Shown one piece after another: positions 9,667-16,550 of a stretch of DNA of 64,000 nucleotides. Every line of letters starts with the position of its first letter. Within the stretch, counting starts at the first letter, position 1. Below the pieces are notes generated by a model. The model worked only from the letters and a program-made list of their open reading frames with translations, was not told where the DNA came from and ran no database searches. This stretch comes from Prostheceraeus crozeri (lineage: Eukaryota; Platyhelminthes; Polycladida; Euryleptidae), in contig CAJQUW010005569.1 in NCBI GenBank assembly GCA_907163375.1, positions 186,001-250,000 of the forward strand, read 5' to 3'. The position numbers were made by a program, and so were the translations under genes.

Positions 9667-9990
9667 ATGCAGTGGTACTTGATTGTAGCACAACTGGTTT
9701 TCGAGCTATGTCTGCTTACTCTCGAAGTATATTCCTTCTGTACATGTGTCTATTATTTAGAAAAGGCTAGCAAATTCATATCTTCAAAAAGACTTGCTAT
9801 AGACATCAGTAACGGTGAAACTATGTGTTGTGATGTATGTAAGCGAAAGGATGGAAACGAAAAGCGCATCTTCAAGAGATGTAAGCATGCTTTTTGTCAA
9901 CGCTGTTTCATACGTAATTGCATTCAACTTTGCAAATGTAACCACTGTGACATTGCTCATTTCGAGTGTCACTTATGTCGCAATAGTTAG
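9667..9990 (+). CDS. Membrane-anchored RING-like protein
   Basis: The ATG at 9,667 lies just past the preceding stop. The N terminus has a hydrophobic segment (WYLIVAQLVFELCLLTLEVY) that could span a membrane. The C-terminal half has a C3HC4-like finger: CCDVCKRKD, then RCKHAFCQRCFIRNC, then CKCNHC and CHLC. That is a complete cross-brace set of cysteines and one histidine. A membrane-bound RING protein would suggest ubiquitin-ligase activity on host proteins, as in several DNA viruses; this is inference. The gene sits in the early-looking left block. Confidence 0.55.
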   Translation: MQWYLIVAQLVFELCLLTLEVYSFCTCVYYLEKASKFISSKRLAIDISNGETMCCDVCKRKDGNEKRIFKRCKHAFCQRCFIRNCIQLCKCNHCDIAHFECHLCRNS

Positions 9991-10041
9991 TACCTATGAA
10001 AATGTGGTAAAGATAGGTTTTAGCAAAGACTAACACGGAAA

Positions 10042-10386
10042 ATGGCGAAACGTAAAAAGTCTTCAAAGTTTTCTTCAGCCATTCAAGCTCTCCGACGAAT
10101 GAAAGCAAATCAGCGATATAATGCTATACGACATGCTAACGATAAATTCATTCGTGAAATTATTTCTCATGTGAGAAAGTTGAGGACGAAGACATTAGCG
10201 CCAAAACAACGAAAGTTACTTAAGCGATATGCCACAAAATTGCGTTTCATCTCCAATCCTAAAGTCACCCTTCAAAGAAAGAGGAAAACTCTAACACAAA
10301 AGGGCGGTTTCCTTTCAGCAATACTTCCAATGATAGCTCCTGCCGTGGGCAACCTATTGGGAAATATCTTTGGCTCTAAGCGTTAA
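10042..10386 (+). CDS. Basic core protein with hydrophobic tail (adenovirus pX/mu-like)
   Basis: The 114-residue protein is densely basic (MAKRKKSSKFSSAIQALRRM, KRYATKLRFISNPK) and ends with the motif LTQKGGFLSAILPMIAPAVG followed by NLLGNIFGSKR. The signature QKGGFL plus a glycine-rich hydrophobic tail ending GSKR is shared by small core proteins of adintoviruses and Polintons and is compared in the literature with adenovirus late core protein X. It probably condenses DNA in the particle and may be cleaved by the element's own protease. The next gene starts directly after an ATGCAAAT motif. Confidence 0.75.
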   Translation: MAKRKKSSKFSSAIQALRRMKANQRYNAIRHANDKFIREIISHVRKLRTKTLAPKQRKLLKRYATKLRFISNPKVTLQRKRKTLTQKGGFLSAILPMIAPAVGNLLGNIFGSKR

Positions 10387-10417
10387 TTATGCAAATGTTG
10401 AGTCTCAAAGTAATAAA

Positions 10418-11035
10418 ATGGATTTCAGACTTCAATGTGATAAAGTTCTGACTGTATCAGGTCCATCTCATGCAGGTAAAACTGTTTTCACGCTGAATTT
10501 ATTGGATAAAAGAAGGGAGTTGTTTAAGGAACCTATCAATCGAGTGATTTGGTGTTATGGTATTTATCAACCGTCGCTGTTTCAGGAATTGCAAAGTCGC
10601 AACTTTATTCGATATGAAGGAATTATTCCAGTGGATAAACTTCAGTCTAATGATGTTGTTGTATTGGATGATTTATTAAAAGAAAGTAAGAATTCAAAAG
10701 ATGTTACAGATATGTTCACTCGCGCAGCACATCATAAAAGGTGCTTTATCATCTATATCACACAAAATTTGTTTCCTGATGGAAAAGAAGCTCGTACACG
10801 AAACCTGAATACACACTATTATGCTATTTTCAAGAATCCGCGAGATAAAAGTCAATTTGAAATTTTAGCGCGACAAGTTGCACCAAAAGGATCAAAAGCC
10901 TTAATTGAAATTTTTCAAGCAGCTACTGAAAAACCATACGGTTACTTATTCATTGATTTTACGCAAGAGTGTCCGGAAGAATTTAGATTTCGAAGTGATA
11001 GTTTGAAAACTCCCATGATTATCTACAAACTATGA
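10418..11035 (+). CDS. DNA-packaging ATPase (FtsK/HerA type)
   Basis: The ATG at 10,418 (MDFRLQCDKVLTVSG) is preferred over upstream non-ATG codons. Walker A is GPSHAGKT, about 15 residues in. Walker B is NDVVVLDDLL. A sensor-like string ITQNLFPDGKEARTRNLNTH follows. Length of about 206 residues matches packaging ATPases of Polintons and related viruses. It would pump DNA into capsids. It overlaps the next gene by four bases (ATGA-type junction at 11,032-11,035), suggesting co-transcription. It looks whole. Confidence 0.9.
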   Translation: MDFRLQCDKVLTVSGPSHAGKTVFTLNLLDKRRELFKEPINRVIWCYGIYQPSLFQELQSRNFIRYEGIIPVDKLQSNDVVVLDDLLKESKNSKDVTDMFTRAAHHKRCFIIYITQNLFPDGKEARTRNLNTHYYAIFKNPRDKSQFEILARQVAPKGSKALIEIFQAATEKPYGYLFIDFTQECPEEFRFRSDSLKTPMIIYKL

Positions 11036-11724
11036 GTTCTTATTCTCGCATGATTGTTATTCCTCAGGATGAATATGTACAATTGACTGCCATGCAGCAA
11101 GTAAAGCAACCTCTTGCAAATCAAATGTATAGGAAAGAAATAGATTATCAGCAAAATGTTCACATCAAAGATCCACATCGTGCTGTATTATTACAATCGG
11201 AAACTGTTGAGCAATTGAAAAACTTGAAGAATAAGATGCGTGACTCTGTATCGACTGCTACACCTTTAGCATCTCGCGCACATGCCATATCTCTTTTCAA
11301 TAGTATTGAACCCCATCTCAATGTAAATGATAGAGGAGAAATCATTACAGATGAAAATAAAGTGATTGACGCTTCACGTTATGAAGACTTGATTCAGTAT
11401 GCGACACGTAGAAAGCGCCGTCAGGGCTATGTTCCACCTGGTTGGTCATACTTTCTTAAACTATTGAAAAAGCATAATGTACCAAAATTTGCTTTGAATA
11501 ATGAGACATTGAAAGAACTTGATTCAACAGTGGCTACTGCTCCAATGCTTCAGACGATGAAAATGCCAACAAATTGGTTTAAGACGTCACCTGCTACATC
11601 CCCTCCCACACTCACTAAGCAAACAAGAGGAAGAACTCGACGTAGATCTACATCGCCACTAAAACTAGTAAAAGGAAAACGTAAAACAGCTCCTCCCAGG
11701 AAATACATGTTCTCAGACTATTAA
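11032..11724 (+). CDS. Conserved Polinton virion-type protein (PGW motif)
   Basis: A 230-residue protein overlapping the ATPase stop. The middle contains RYEDLIQYATRRKRR and then YVPPGWSYFLKLLKKHNVPK, a proline-glycine-tryptophan plus helix motif I associate with an uncharacterised protein usually encoded beside the packaging ATPase in Polintons. The C-terminal 50 residues are rich in arginine, lysine, serine and proline (RGRTRRRSTSPLKLVKGKRK), suggesting DNA or capsid binding. Its role is unknown; virion assembly is inferred from context. Confidence 0.6.
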   Translation: MSSYSRMIVIPQDEYVQLTAMQQVKQPLANQMYRKEIDYQQNVHIKDPHRAVLLQSETVEQLKNLKNKMRDSVSTATPLASRAHAISLFNSIEPHLNVNDRGEIITDENKVIDASRYEDLIQYATRRKRRQGYVPPGWSYFLKLLKKHNVPKFALNNETLKELDSTVATAPMLQTMKMPTNWFKTSPATSPPTLTKQTRGRTRRRSTSPLKLVKGKRKTAPPRKYMFSDY

Positions 11725-11725
11725 T

Positions 11726-11941
11726 ATGAAGCAGATGTGTTGCTTGCCATGTAATGAGCCGCCAGAGGTGAATGTCGTTGTCACTTGCACTTGCTGCGCC
11801 AGCTCTCACAATGAAACCCCTAAGCAATGTGAACACGATCGCAAAACCGCTAAAGCTAAATGCTGCAGTTGTTGTAAATGTAGAAAGGCAAGAAAACAAA
11901 AAGATGAGAAGGAGGAAAAAGAGTCAGTCGTCATCGACTGA
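11726..11941 (+). CDS. Small cysteine-rich protein overlapping integrase start
   Basis: The ATG at 11,726 starts one base after the previous stop. The 71-residue protein has pairs and clusters of cysteine (CCLPC, CTCC, KCCSCCKCRK) and ends in a charged tail. It overlaps the integrase frame from 11,904. Small cysteine-rich products are common in DNA viruses (zinc-binding regulators), but no family is recognised. Close spacing after the upstream gene and the non-random cysteine pattern argue for a real gene. Confidence 0.4.
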   Translation: MKQMCCLPCNEPPEVNVVVTCTCCASSHNETPKQCEHDRKTAKAKCCSCCKCRKARKQKDEKEEKESVVID

Positions 11942-12836
11942 ACGTTTGAAGTCAATCTATTATGATGTAAAGCATCCGGCAGGATTTGCATCTATCAAGA
12001 AATTATCAAAAGCGAGTGGTCTTCCACAATCACAAGTGAAACGATGGTTAAAGGGTCAGGCTACCTATACACTCCACAAACAAGCGAAAAAGAAGTACCG
12101 CACCCGCCATTATATTGTTCATGACATCGATGAACAGTGGCAAGCAGATTTGTGTGATGTTGCCTCCATTTCAAAACATAACTCGGGCAATAATTTTATT
12201 TTAACCGTCATTGATATTTTCTCGCGTTATGCGTGGGCTCAACCTTTAAAAACTAAAGAAGGGAAAGGAGTAGCAAAAGAATTCCAAACAATTTTTCGAG
12301 AAGGTCGCATTCCAAAAAGAATTCAGAGTGATCAAGGAAAAGAGTTTGAAAATCAGCATGTGACAAGATTATTTGAGAGGCATGACATTGAGTTGTTTAG
12401 TGTAAAGAGTGCTTATAAAGCTGCACTCGTTGAACGTTTTAATCGCACATTAAAAAATCGCTTGTGGCGACATTTTACTGCCAACTTGACACAAAATTGG
12501 ACAAAGGTTCTACAAGATACACTCCATGCCTACAATCACTCTATCCATCGTTCTATTGGACTCAGACCAGTAGATGTAAATGCTGACAATGTAGATAAAG
12601 TGCGCGAATCATTCCAACGTAAACGCACTCATGTGAAAAGTGATGTGAAAATTGGCGATAAAGTTCGTATCTCAAAAGTGAAAAGTGTTTTTGCTAAAGG
12701 GTACCTTCCGAATTGGAAAGAGGAGGTATTTACAGTATCAAGGATTAATCAAAAAGACTCTCCGACCACCTACAAGTTGAAAATTACGATAATGAAGAAA
12801 TTGAGGGTAGCTTTTACCGCGATGAGATTGAGGTAG
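11904..12836 (+). CDS. Polinton integrase (retroviral rve type)
   Basis: The preferred ATG at 11,904 gives MRRRKKSQSSSTERLK. The N-terminal part carries an HTH-like stretch (IKKLSKASGLPQSQVKRWL). The DDE core is visible: first D in WQADLCDVAS, second in IQSDQGKEFENQ, and E in ALVERFNRTLKNRLW. An SH3-like segment (KIGDKVRISK) follows, and a chromodomain-like piece (WCLVKWTGYP) is recognisable just beyond the 3' end. This layout is typical of Polinton integrases that insert with 6-bp duplications. The integrase region as a whole carries roughly one break. It is expected to act in the nucleus on the terminal repeats. Confidence 0.9.
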   Translation: MRRRKKSQSSSTERLKSIYYDVKHPAGFASIKKLSKASGLPQSQVKRWLKGQATYTLHKQAKKKYRTRHYIVHDIDEQWQADLCDVASISKHNSGNNFILTVIDIFSRYAWAQPLKTKEGKGVAKEFQTIFREGRIPKRIQSDQGKEFENQHVTRLFERHDIELFSVKSAYKAALVERFNRTLKNRLWRHFTANLTQNWTKVLQDTLHAYNHSIHRSIGLRPVDVNADNVDKVRESFQRKRTHVKSDVKIGDKVRISKVKSVFAKGYLPNWKEEVFTVSRINQKDSPTTYKLKITIMKKLRVAFTAMRLR

Positions 12837-12994
12837 TCACTGAAAGTGAAACATATTTGGTAGAGAAAATCATTCGATATAAAAAACGGCAAGGTGAAGA
12901 ATGGTGTCTTGTTAAATGGACTGGTTATCCTTCAAGTATGAACTCTTGGATGCGTCGTGCCGACATCTTTCATCTAAGTGATCGACAGTGATTC

Positions 12995-13005
12995 ATGCAA
13001 AGTTG
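12995..13005 (+). promoter_or_regulatory. ATGCAAA junction motif
   Basis: ATGCAAAGTTG lies between the integrase region and the next gene. The same core occurs at three other gene junctions of this element in the same orientation: 10,389, 16,522 and 17,948. It matches the octamer-like core ATGCAAA. A role as a late promoter element is inference. Confidence 0.3.
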
Positions 13006-13072
13006 TAACTAACAATGTTTAGGATTTGAGCTATGAATCCAACTGCCCTCCTATTCACGACCCTCCTATTTA

Positions 13073-13486
13073 AGTGGTGGAGGACAAATTTACATCGGCG
13101 CTCACCGCCAACGTGGAGGTAGCATACTTGGTGCACTGAAATCTGTTGTAGCACCTCTCATATCCAATGTCGGTAGATCTTTAAAACGAAATGTTTTAAG
13201 TAATGCCGTTGGCTTTGCTGGTGATGTTGCTAGTGATCTTTCCAGAGGTAGAAGTTTTAAGAGCAGTTTGTTGAATCGTGGGAAGGAACGCGGTTTAAAA
13301 ACATTGAAGCAGACCTTTGCTGGTGTTACTCAAGGAAAGAAATCACCTAAACGAATGAATAAAGGAAGGAGGAAACATCGCGGAGCTGGTAAGGTGCGAT
13401 CTTCAGTCAAAAGGCATTCACGCAAACGTCGTAGAGGCTCTAATCATTCATCAGGCGCTAAACGACGACGCTGCTATAACTTCTAA
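13073..13486 (+). CDS. Glycine-rich basic minor virion protein (PX/pVI-like)
   Basis: The frame reads GGGQIYIGAHRQRGGSILGA, then ALKSVVAPLISNVGRSLKRN and SNAVGFAGDVASDLSRG, ending in a very basic tail (KRHSRKRRRGSNHSSGAKRR). The order (QRGG, an amphipathic helix, AxxxGxxxxxD, arginine-rich tail) is shared by a small virion protein found in many metazoan Polintons, compared with adenovirus pVI or core proteins. It may lyse membranes or bind DNA inside the capsid. The exact start is uncertain because no ATG opens this frame; the stop at 13,486 lies two bases before the next ATG. Confidence 0.6.
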   Translation, partial: SGGGQIYIGAHRQRGGSILGALKSVVAPLISNVGRSLKRNVLSNAVGFAGDVASDLSRGRSFKSSLLNRGKERGLKTLKQTFAGVTQGKKSPKRMNKGRRKHRGAGKVRSSVKRHSRKRRRGSNHSSGAKRRRCYNF

Positions 13487-13488
13487 TC

Positions 13489-14766
13489 ATGGAGTGTAAA
13501 ACTTCCGGTTTTTGTTTGTTCGATCAACAAGCCATACAGACAGATATTCTTAGTTCAAGTATTGTAGATTATCATCCTCGAACAGCTGAGAATGCTGGCC
13601 CCATTGAATTTGTTATTCCTGGTGGTAGTGATGACTACATAGATTTGAGTTATGCGATGCTTGATTTGAGGTTTAGAATTCAGCAAGCAGATGGAACTGC
13701 TATTGACGATACACATAAAGTTGGACTGAACAATTTACCATTGACTACATTACTTCGTGATGTTTCTCTAACGATTGGAGAGCAGCAAGTCGAAGGTGGT
13801 CAAAGCGATTATCCCTATAAATCATATTTCAATCATGTATCACAGTTTCATCCAGCAGCACAAAAAAGTCATATGGAAGCCATGGGATGGTACAGAGATG
13901 AAGCAGGAAAATTTGATGTTGAAACAAACAGTGGCTTTGTAAAGCGATCTGCTATGATTAAAGATAGTAGAGTATGTCAGCTATATGGTCCGCTAAATTT
14001 AGACTTCTTTAGACAGTCAAAGTTTTTACTCTGTAATACCAGCATGCGACTCAAGCTGACATTGAATAAGCCTGAATTTGCGCTGAATGCATTTGCTAAA
14101 GTTGACAATTTTAGAATTCATGTGGAAGATATTGCACTTTACATTCGTCGAGTAGTACCGAATCCAAGTGTCATTAGAGGGCATGCTGAAGGCCTTAACC
14201 GCCAAAATGCCATTTACCCCGTTCAGCATACAAAGCTTCTCACCTTTACAATTCCGAAAGATCAAAAGAGTTTCATGAAAGATGGCCTCTTTCCATCGGA
14301 AGCACCGAAGCTCCTCATGGTGGCAATGGTTGAAAATGACGCATTTAATGGTAATATAAAGAAGAATCCTTTGAATTTTAAACACAATCAGTTAAGTGAA
14401 ATTGCTTTACGTGTAAATGGTGTGAGTCAACCTGGTCCACCCAACAAACCAGATTTTGCTTCGGATCAATTTATGCGCAGTTATGTTGATTTTATGGATG
14501 TCTTTGGCTTTTACAATACGGATGACACCAACGGACTGACTATGAAAGAGTTTAAGAGTGGATATACTATTTATGCATTTGATTTGACTGCTGACAGCGA
14601 TATTAGTGCTCCCTATCGTCAAGCGAACGTGCCTCATAATATTCGTTTGGATTTGACGTTCAAAAGAACACTACCTGAGACGATCAATGTATTAATTTAT
14701 GCAGTCTTCGATTCAAATATTGAAATTACAAAGTATCGTGACGTGATTCTTCAGTATAATCGTTAA
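13489..14766 (+). CDS. Jelly-roll capsid protein (probable major capsid protein)
   Basis: The 425-residue protein contains NAGPIEFVIPGGSDDYIDLS near residue 35, DFFRQSKFLLCNTSMRLKL near 170, KVDNFRIHVEDIALYIRRVV, NPLNFKHNQLSEIALRVNG and YTIYAFDLTADSDI. This is the conserved set of the protein annotated in cnidarians and other invertebrates as F54H12.2-like, which accompanies Polinton polymerases and which I take to be the double jelly-roll major capsid protein. It would build the icosahedral shell. The stop overlaps the protease ATG by one base, indicating a shared transcript. The frame looks whole. Confidence 0.75.
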   Translation: MECKTSGFCLFDQQAIQTDILSSSIVDYHPRTAENAGPIEFVIPGGSDDYIDLSYAMLDLRFRIQQADGTAIDDTHKVGLNNLPLTTLLRDVSLTIGEQQVEGGQSDYPYKSYFNHVSQFHPAAQKSHMEAMGWYRDEAGKFDVETNSGFVKRSAMIKDSRVCQLYGPLNLDFFRQSKFLLCNTSMRLKLTLNKPEFALNAFAKVDNFRIHVEDIALYIRRVVPNPSVIRGHAEGLNRQNAIYPVQHTKLLTFTIPKDQKSFMKDGLFPSEAPKLLMVAMVENDAFNGNIKKNPLNFKHNQLSEIALRVNGVSQPGPPNKPDFASDQFMRSYVDFMDVFGFYNTDDTNGLTMKEFKSGYTIYAFDLTADSDISAPYRQANVPHNIRLDLTFKRTLPETINVLIYAVFDSNIEITKYRDVILQYNR

Positions 14767-15227
14767 TGAGTTGGTTGACTGCTGACAATATTAAGACTAA
14801 AGTGCAGCGTAATGCAGACGAAGCGACGTTGAAAGCTTTCGATAATGTCTATTCACTCGATACCTTACCACCTGCAGTAAATCACTATCCCATCTTTATT
14901 GTGCTAAACACTCATTCGCAGAATTTAGGCGGTGAGCATTGGAAAGCGATCTTTATTGGAGAAGACCGACGTGGTGAACTATTTGACTCTCTTGCTCAAC
15001 CTCCAAATATACCAACACAGCAGTGGTTGAGAAAACATACGCGTCAATATCAGCGAAATGAACGCATACTACAACATCCACTTTCATCAACGTGTGGTGC
15101 TTTTGTACTGTACTTCATCTTAAAACGTTTACATGTATCTCGATTTGCATCTATTATTCAAAACGTTTCATGTAATCCATCCTCTAATGAAAAAATGATT
15201 TGTAAGTTCTATCATGATTTGAAATAA
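14766..15227 (+). CDS. Adenain-type cysteine protease
   Basis: The 153-residue protein has the catalytic order of adenovirus-like proteases. Histidine is in GGEHWKAIFIGED and the acidic residue in GELFDSLAQPP. Q/C follow in QHPLSSTCGAFVLYFIL, where the cysteine follows ST. It would mature capsid and core proteins during assembly. The family is usually 150-200 residues, so the length fits. The ATG overlaps the capsid gene stop. It is convergent with the TBP-like gene; 26 bp separate the two stops. Confidence 0.9.
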   Translation: MSWLTADNIKTKVQRNADEATLKAFDNVYSLDTLPPAVNHYPIFIVLNTHSQNLGGEHWKAIFIGEDRRGELFDSLAQPPNIPTQQWLRKHTRQYQRNERILQHPLSSTCGAFVLYFILKRLHVSRFASIIQNVSCNPSSNEKMICKFYHDLK

Positions 15228-15258
15228 AAACATCATGTTGGAAAAATTGTTTTTTATT
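15223..15258. terminator. Overlapping bidirectional poly(A) signals
   Basis: AATAAA at 15,223-15,228 overlaps the protease stop on the plus strand, and TTTATT at 15,253-15,258 (AATAAA on the minus strand) overlaps the TBP-like stop. This compact convergent 3' end fits two separate transcripts. Confidence 0.6.
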
Positions 15259-15799
15259 TTACAATCCGCTGGGTACGTACATACTCAATGAGATAGTCTA
15301 GGATCACATTTGCTTGTACATGAGATTTTAGTCCAGTAATGATCACTTTACTATTATGAAAGATTGCCACATGCACAGGTAACCAACAACTAATGAGAGC
15401 TGCAGGAAAAAGTTCGGGTTCATAACACAAATTGTAACTGCTGGTACGAATCTTCAAAAATGAAACACTTTCACTCAATTGAGTAGAGATCACCATATTG
15501 TCCACAGTCAGATTCGACATCACACACCTCTCCCTCTTCCATATCCGACGTAGTAGTCTCTGTAGCTCTAAGCGCATTGACTGCGCCGATGAATGAGAAA
15601 GGGCGCCGAGAATCTGTACAGTCCCATTTGGGAAGAGTTGAAGATTCCGTGAATTGTTCATCTTCACCACTAACATTTGAGGACGGCCCGGGTAATACTT
15701 GCTGTTTGGAAGCTGTTGGTGTAATGTTGTGAGATCGATTTTGGTGTAGAGTCTGAAGCGACGGAGAATGTTGACGATGGTGTAGCGATGGCGCTTCAT
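15254..15799 (-). CDS. TATA-binding-protein-like protein
   Basis: From the ATG at 15,799 (MKRHRYTIVNIL) the protein has 181 residues, the size of the TBP core. Two direct repeats match TBP's saddle halves. Repeat 1 has YTKIDLTTLHQQLPNSKYYP then GRPQMLVVKM and NGTVQILGAL, against TBP's CKLDLKTIALRARNAEYNP, KRFAAVIMRI and SGKMVCTGAK. Repeat 2 has YEPELFPAAL, VAIFHNSKVIITGLK, against SYEPELFPGL and LLIFVSGKVVLTGAK. Phenylalanines at DNA-intercalating positions are recognisable (LQLF, ELFP, VAIF). It probably binds TATA-like promoters of the element. An upstream non-ATG extension is possible but has no support. Confidence 0.85.
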   Translation of the reverse strand: MKRHRYTIVNILRRFRLYTKIDLTTLHQQLPNSKYYPGRPQMLVVKMNNSRNLQLFPNGTVQILGALSHSSAQSMRLELQRLLRRIWKRERCVMSNLTVDNMVISTQLSESVSFLKIRTSSYNLCYEPELFPAALISCWLPVHVAIFHNSKVIITGLKSHVQANVILDYLIEYVRTQRIVK

Positions 15800-15831
15800 G
15801 ATGAAAGAATGAGTAAATTGAGCGATGCACC

Positions 15832-15844
15832 TTCTTTTTATACT
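15832..15844 (-). promoter_or_regulatory. TATA box upstream of the TBP-like gene
   Basis: On the minus strand AGTATAAAAAGAA lies about 35-45 bp before the ATG at 15,799. A TATA box in front of a TBP-like gene would allow self-regulation; that is inference. It overlaps the 3' end of the upstream PC4-like copy. Confidence 0.5.
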
Positions 15845-16136
15845 TTTTCCCAACTACCTTGATGAAATGTAAAGTTAGTATGAAGTTGGGAATGATAGAC
15901 TTGAATTCGCCGATTGTTGAAGCGCAGCCAGATGCGATTTCCAATACGTGAATGTCTTTTCATATAGAAGTATTTCAAGTCCTTCATGATATGATGTAGA
16001 GATTGAAAATGACGATAAGATAAAGCAAACTCTCTTCTCACATTTCCAGTTGAATCTTTGAAATAGACGTTTCGATCAGTTACGGAGAATATTGATCCGT
16101 TTCAATACGTTGTAGGGAATCTAATTTCCAACTCAT
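15838..16136 (-). pseudogene. Second copy of the PC4-like small protein
   Basis: The minus strand carries MSWKLDSLQRIETD near 16,136, then FALSYRHFQSLHHIMKDLKY and IGNRIWLRFNNRRIQVYHSQ. These align with the neighbouring gene at 16,159-16,515: WILDSLQYIRVD, LTWRQFVNLNDIMRDLEYF and LGDQVWLQHYRNEIQIYHSH. The two are tandem paralogues that have diverged strongly. This copy is broken (about one break). It lies directly upstream of the TBP-like gene on the same strand, so transcripts may overlap. Confidence 0.55.
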
Positions 16137-16158
16137 GATGTGTGGTAGTCATGTCTGA

Positions 16159-16515
16159 TTAAGATTTGCATAGTAGGGCGATGAACTCACGACGAATAAA
16201 TGTCATGATGGAGCGATGTATGTATCTTCTATACTTCTCCCAATTGTATTTACGAAATGAGAAACAGTTTGCGGAATGAGAATGGTAGATTTGAATTTCA
16301 TTTCTGTAATGTTGAAGCCAAACTTGATCACCCAAGGAGATGAATCTTAATGTTTCAAAATATTCCAAATCCCTCATGATATCATTGAGGTTGACAAATT
16401 GTCGCCATGTTAATGTAATACCTCTTGATGTATGACCATGAGAATTTTTGAAATGTACGTTTCCATCACGATCAACTCTGATATATTGTAGAGAGTCCAA
16501 AATCCAAGTCTTCAT
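16159..16515 (-). CDS. Small protein with weak PC4-like pattern
   Basis: From the ATG at 16,515 it has 118 residues. The start (MKTWILDSLQYIRVDRDGNV then HFKNSHGHTSRGITLTWRQF) resembles the strand-rich core of PC4-type coactivators, in which a beta sheet leads into RxGISLTxEQWxxL and a helix. Here ITLTWRQFVNLNDIMRDLEY fits that helix entry. PC4-fold proteins bind single-stranded DNA and modulate TBP-dependent transcription, so the position next to a TBP-like gene is suggestive. The match is by eye and weak. The C-terminal part (QVWLQHYRNEIQIYHSH) is shared with the paralogue only. Confidence 0.4.
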   Translation of the reverse strand: MKTWILDSLQYIRVDRDGNVHFKNSHGHTSRGITLTWRQFVNLNDIMRDLEYFETLRFISLGDQVWLQHYRNEIQIYHSHSANCFSFRKYNWEKYRRYIHRSIMTFIRREFIALLCKS

Positions 16516-16550
16516 GATGTTATGCAAAGTTGCAGATCAGCAATATAAAA
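16516..16550. promoter_or_regulatory. Compact divergent promoter region
   Basis: Only 35 bp separate the PC4-like ATG (minus) and the next plus-strand ATG. It contains ATGCAAAGTTG (16,522) and AATATAAAA directly before the plus ATG. The octamer-like motif is shared with other gene junctions of the element. Confidence 0.4.

Noticed and set aside
14026-14637. Minus-strand frames inside the capsid gene
   Set aside because: They are antisense to a well-supported capsid frame and show no motif.
15471-15944. 157-residue minus-strand frame
   Set aside because: It overlaps the TBP-like gene in another frame and has no family pattern; the TBP-like reading is far stronger.
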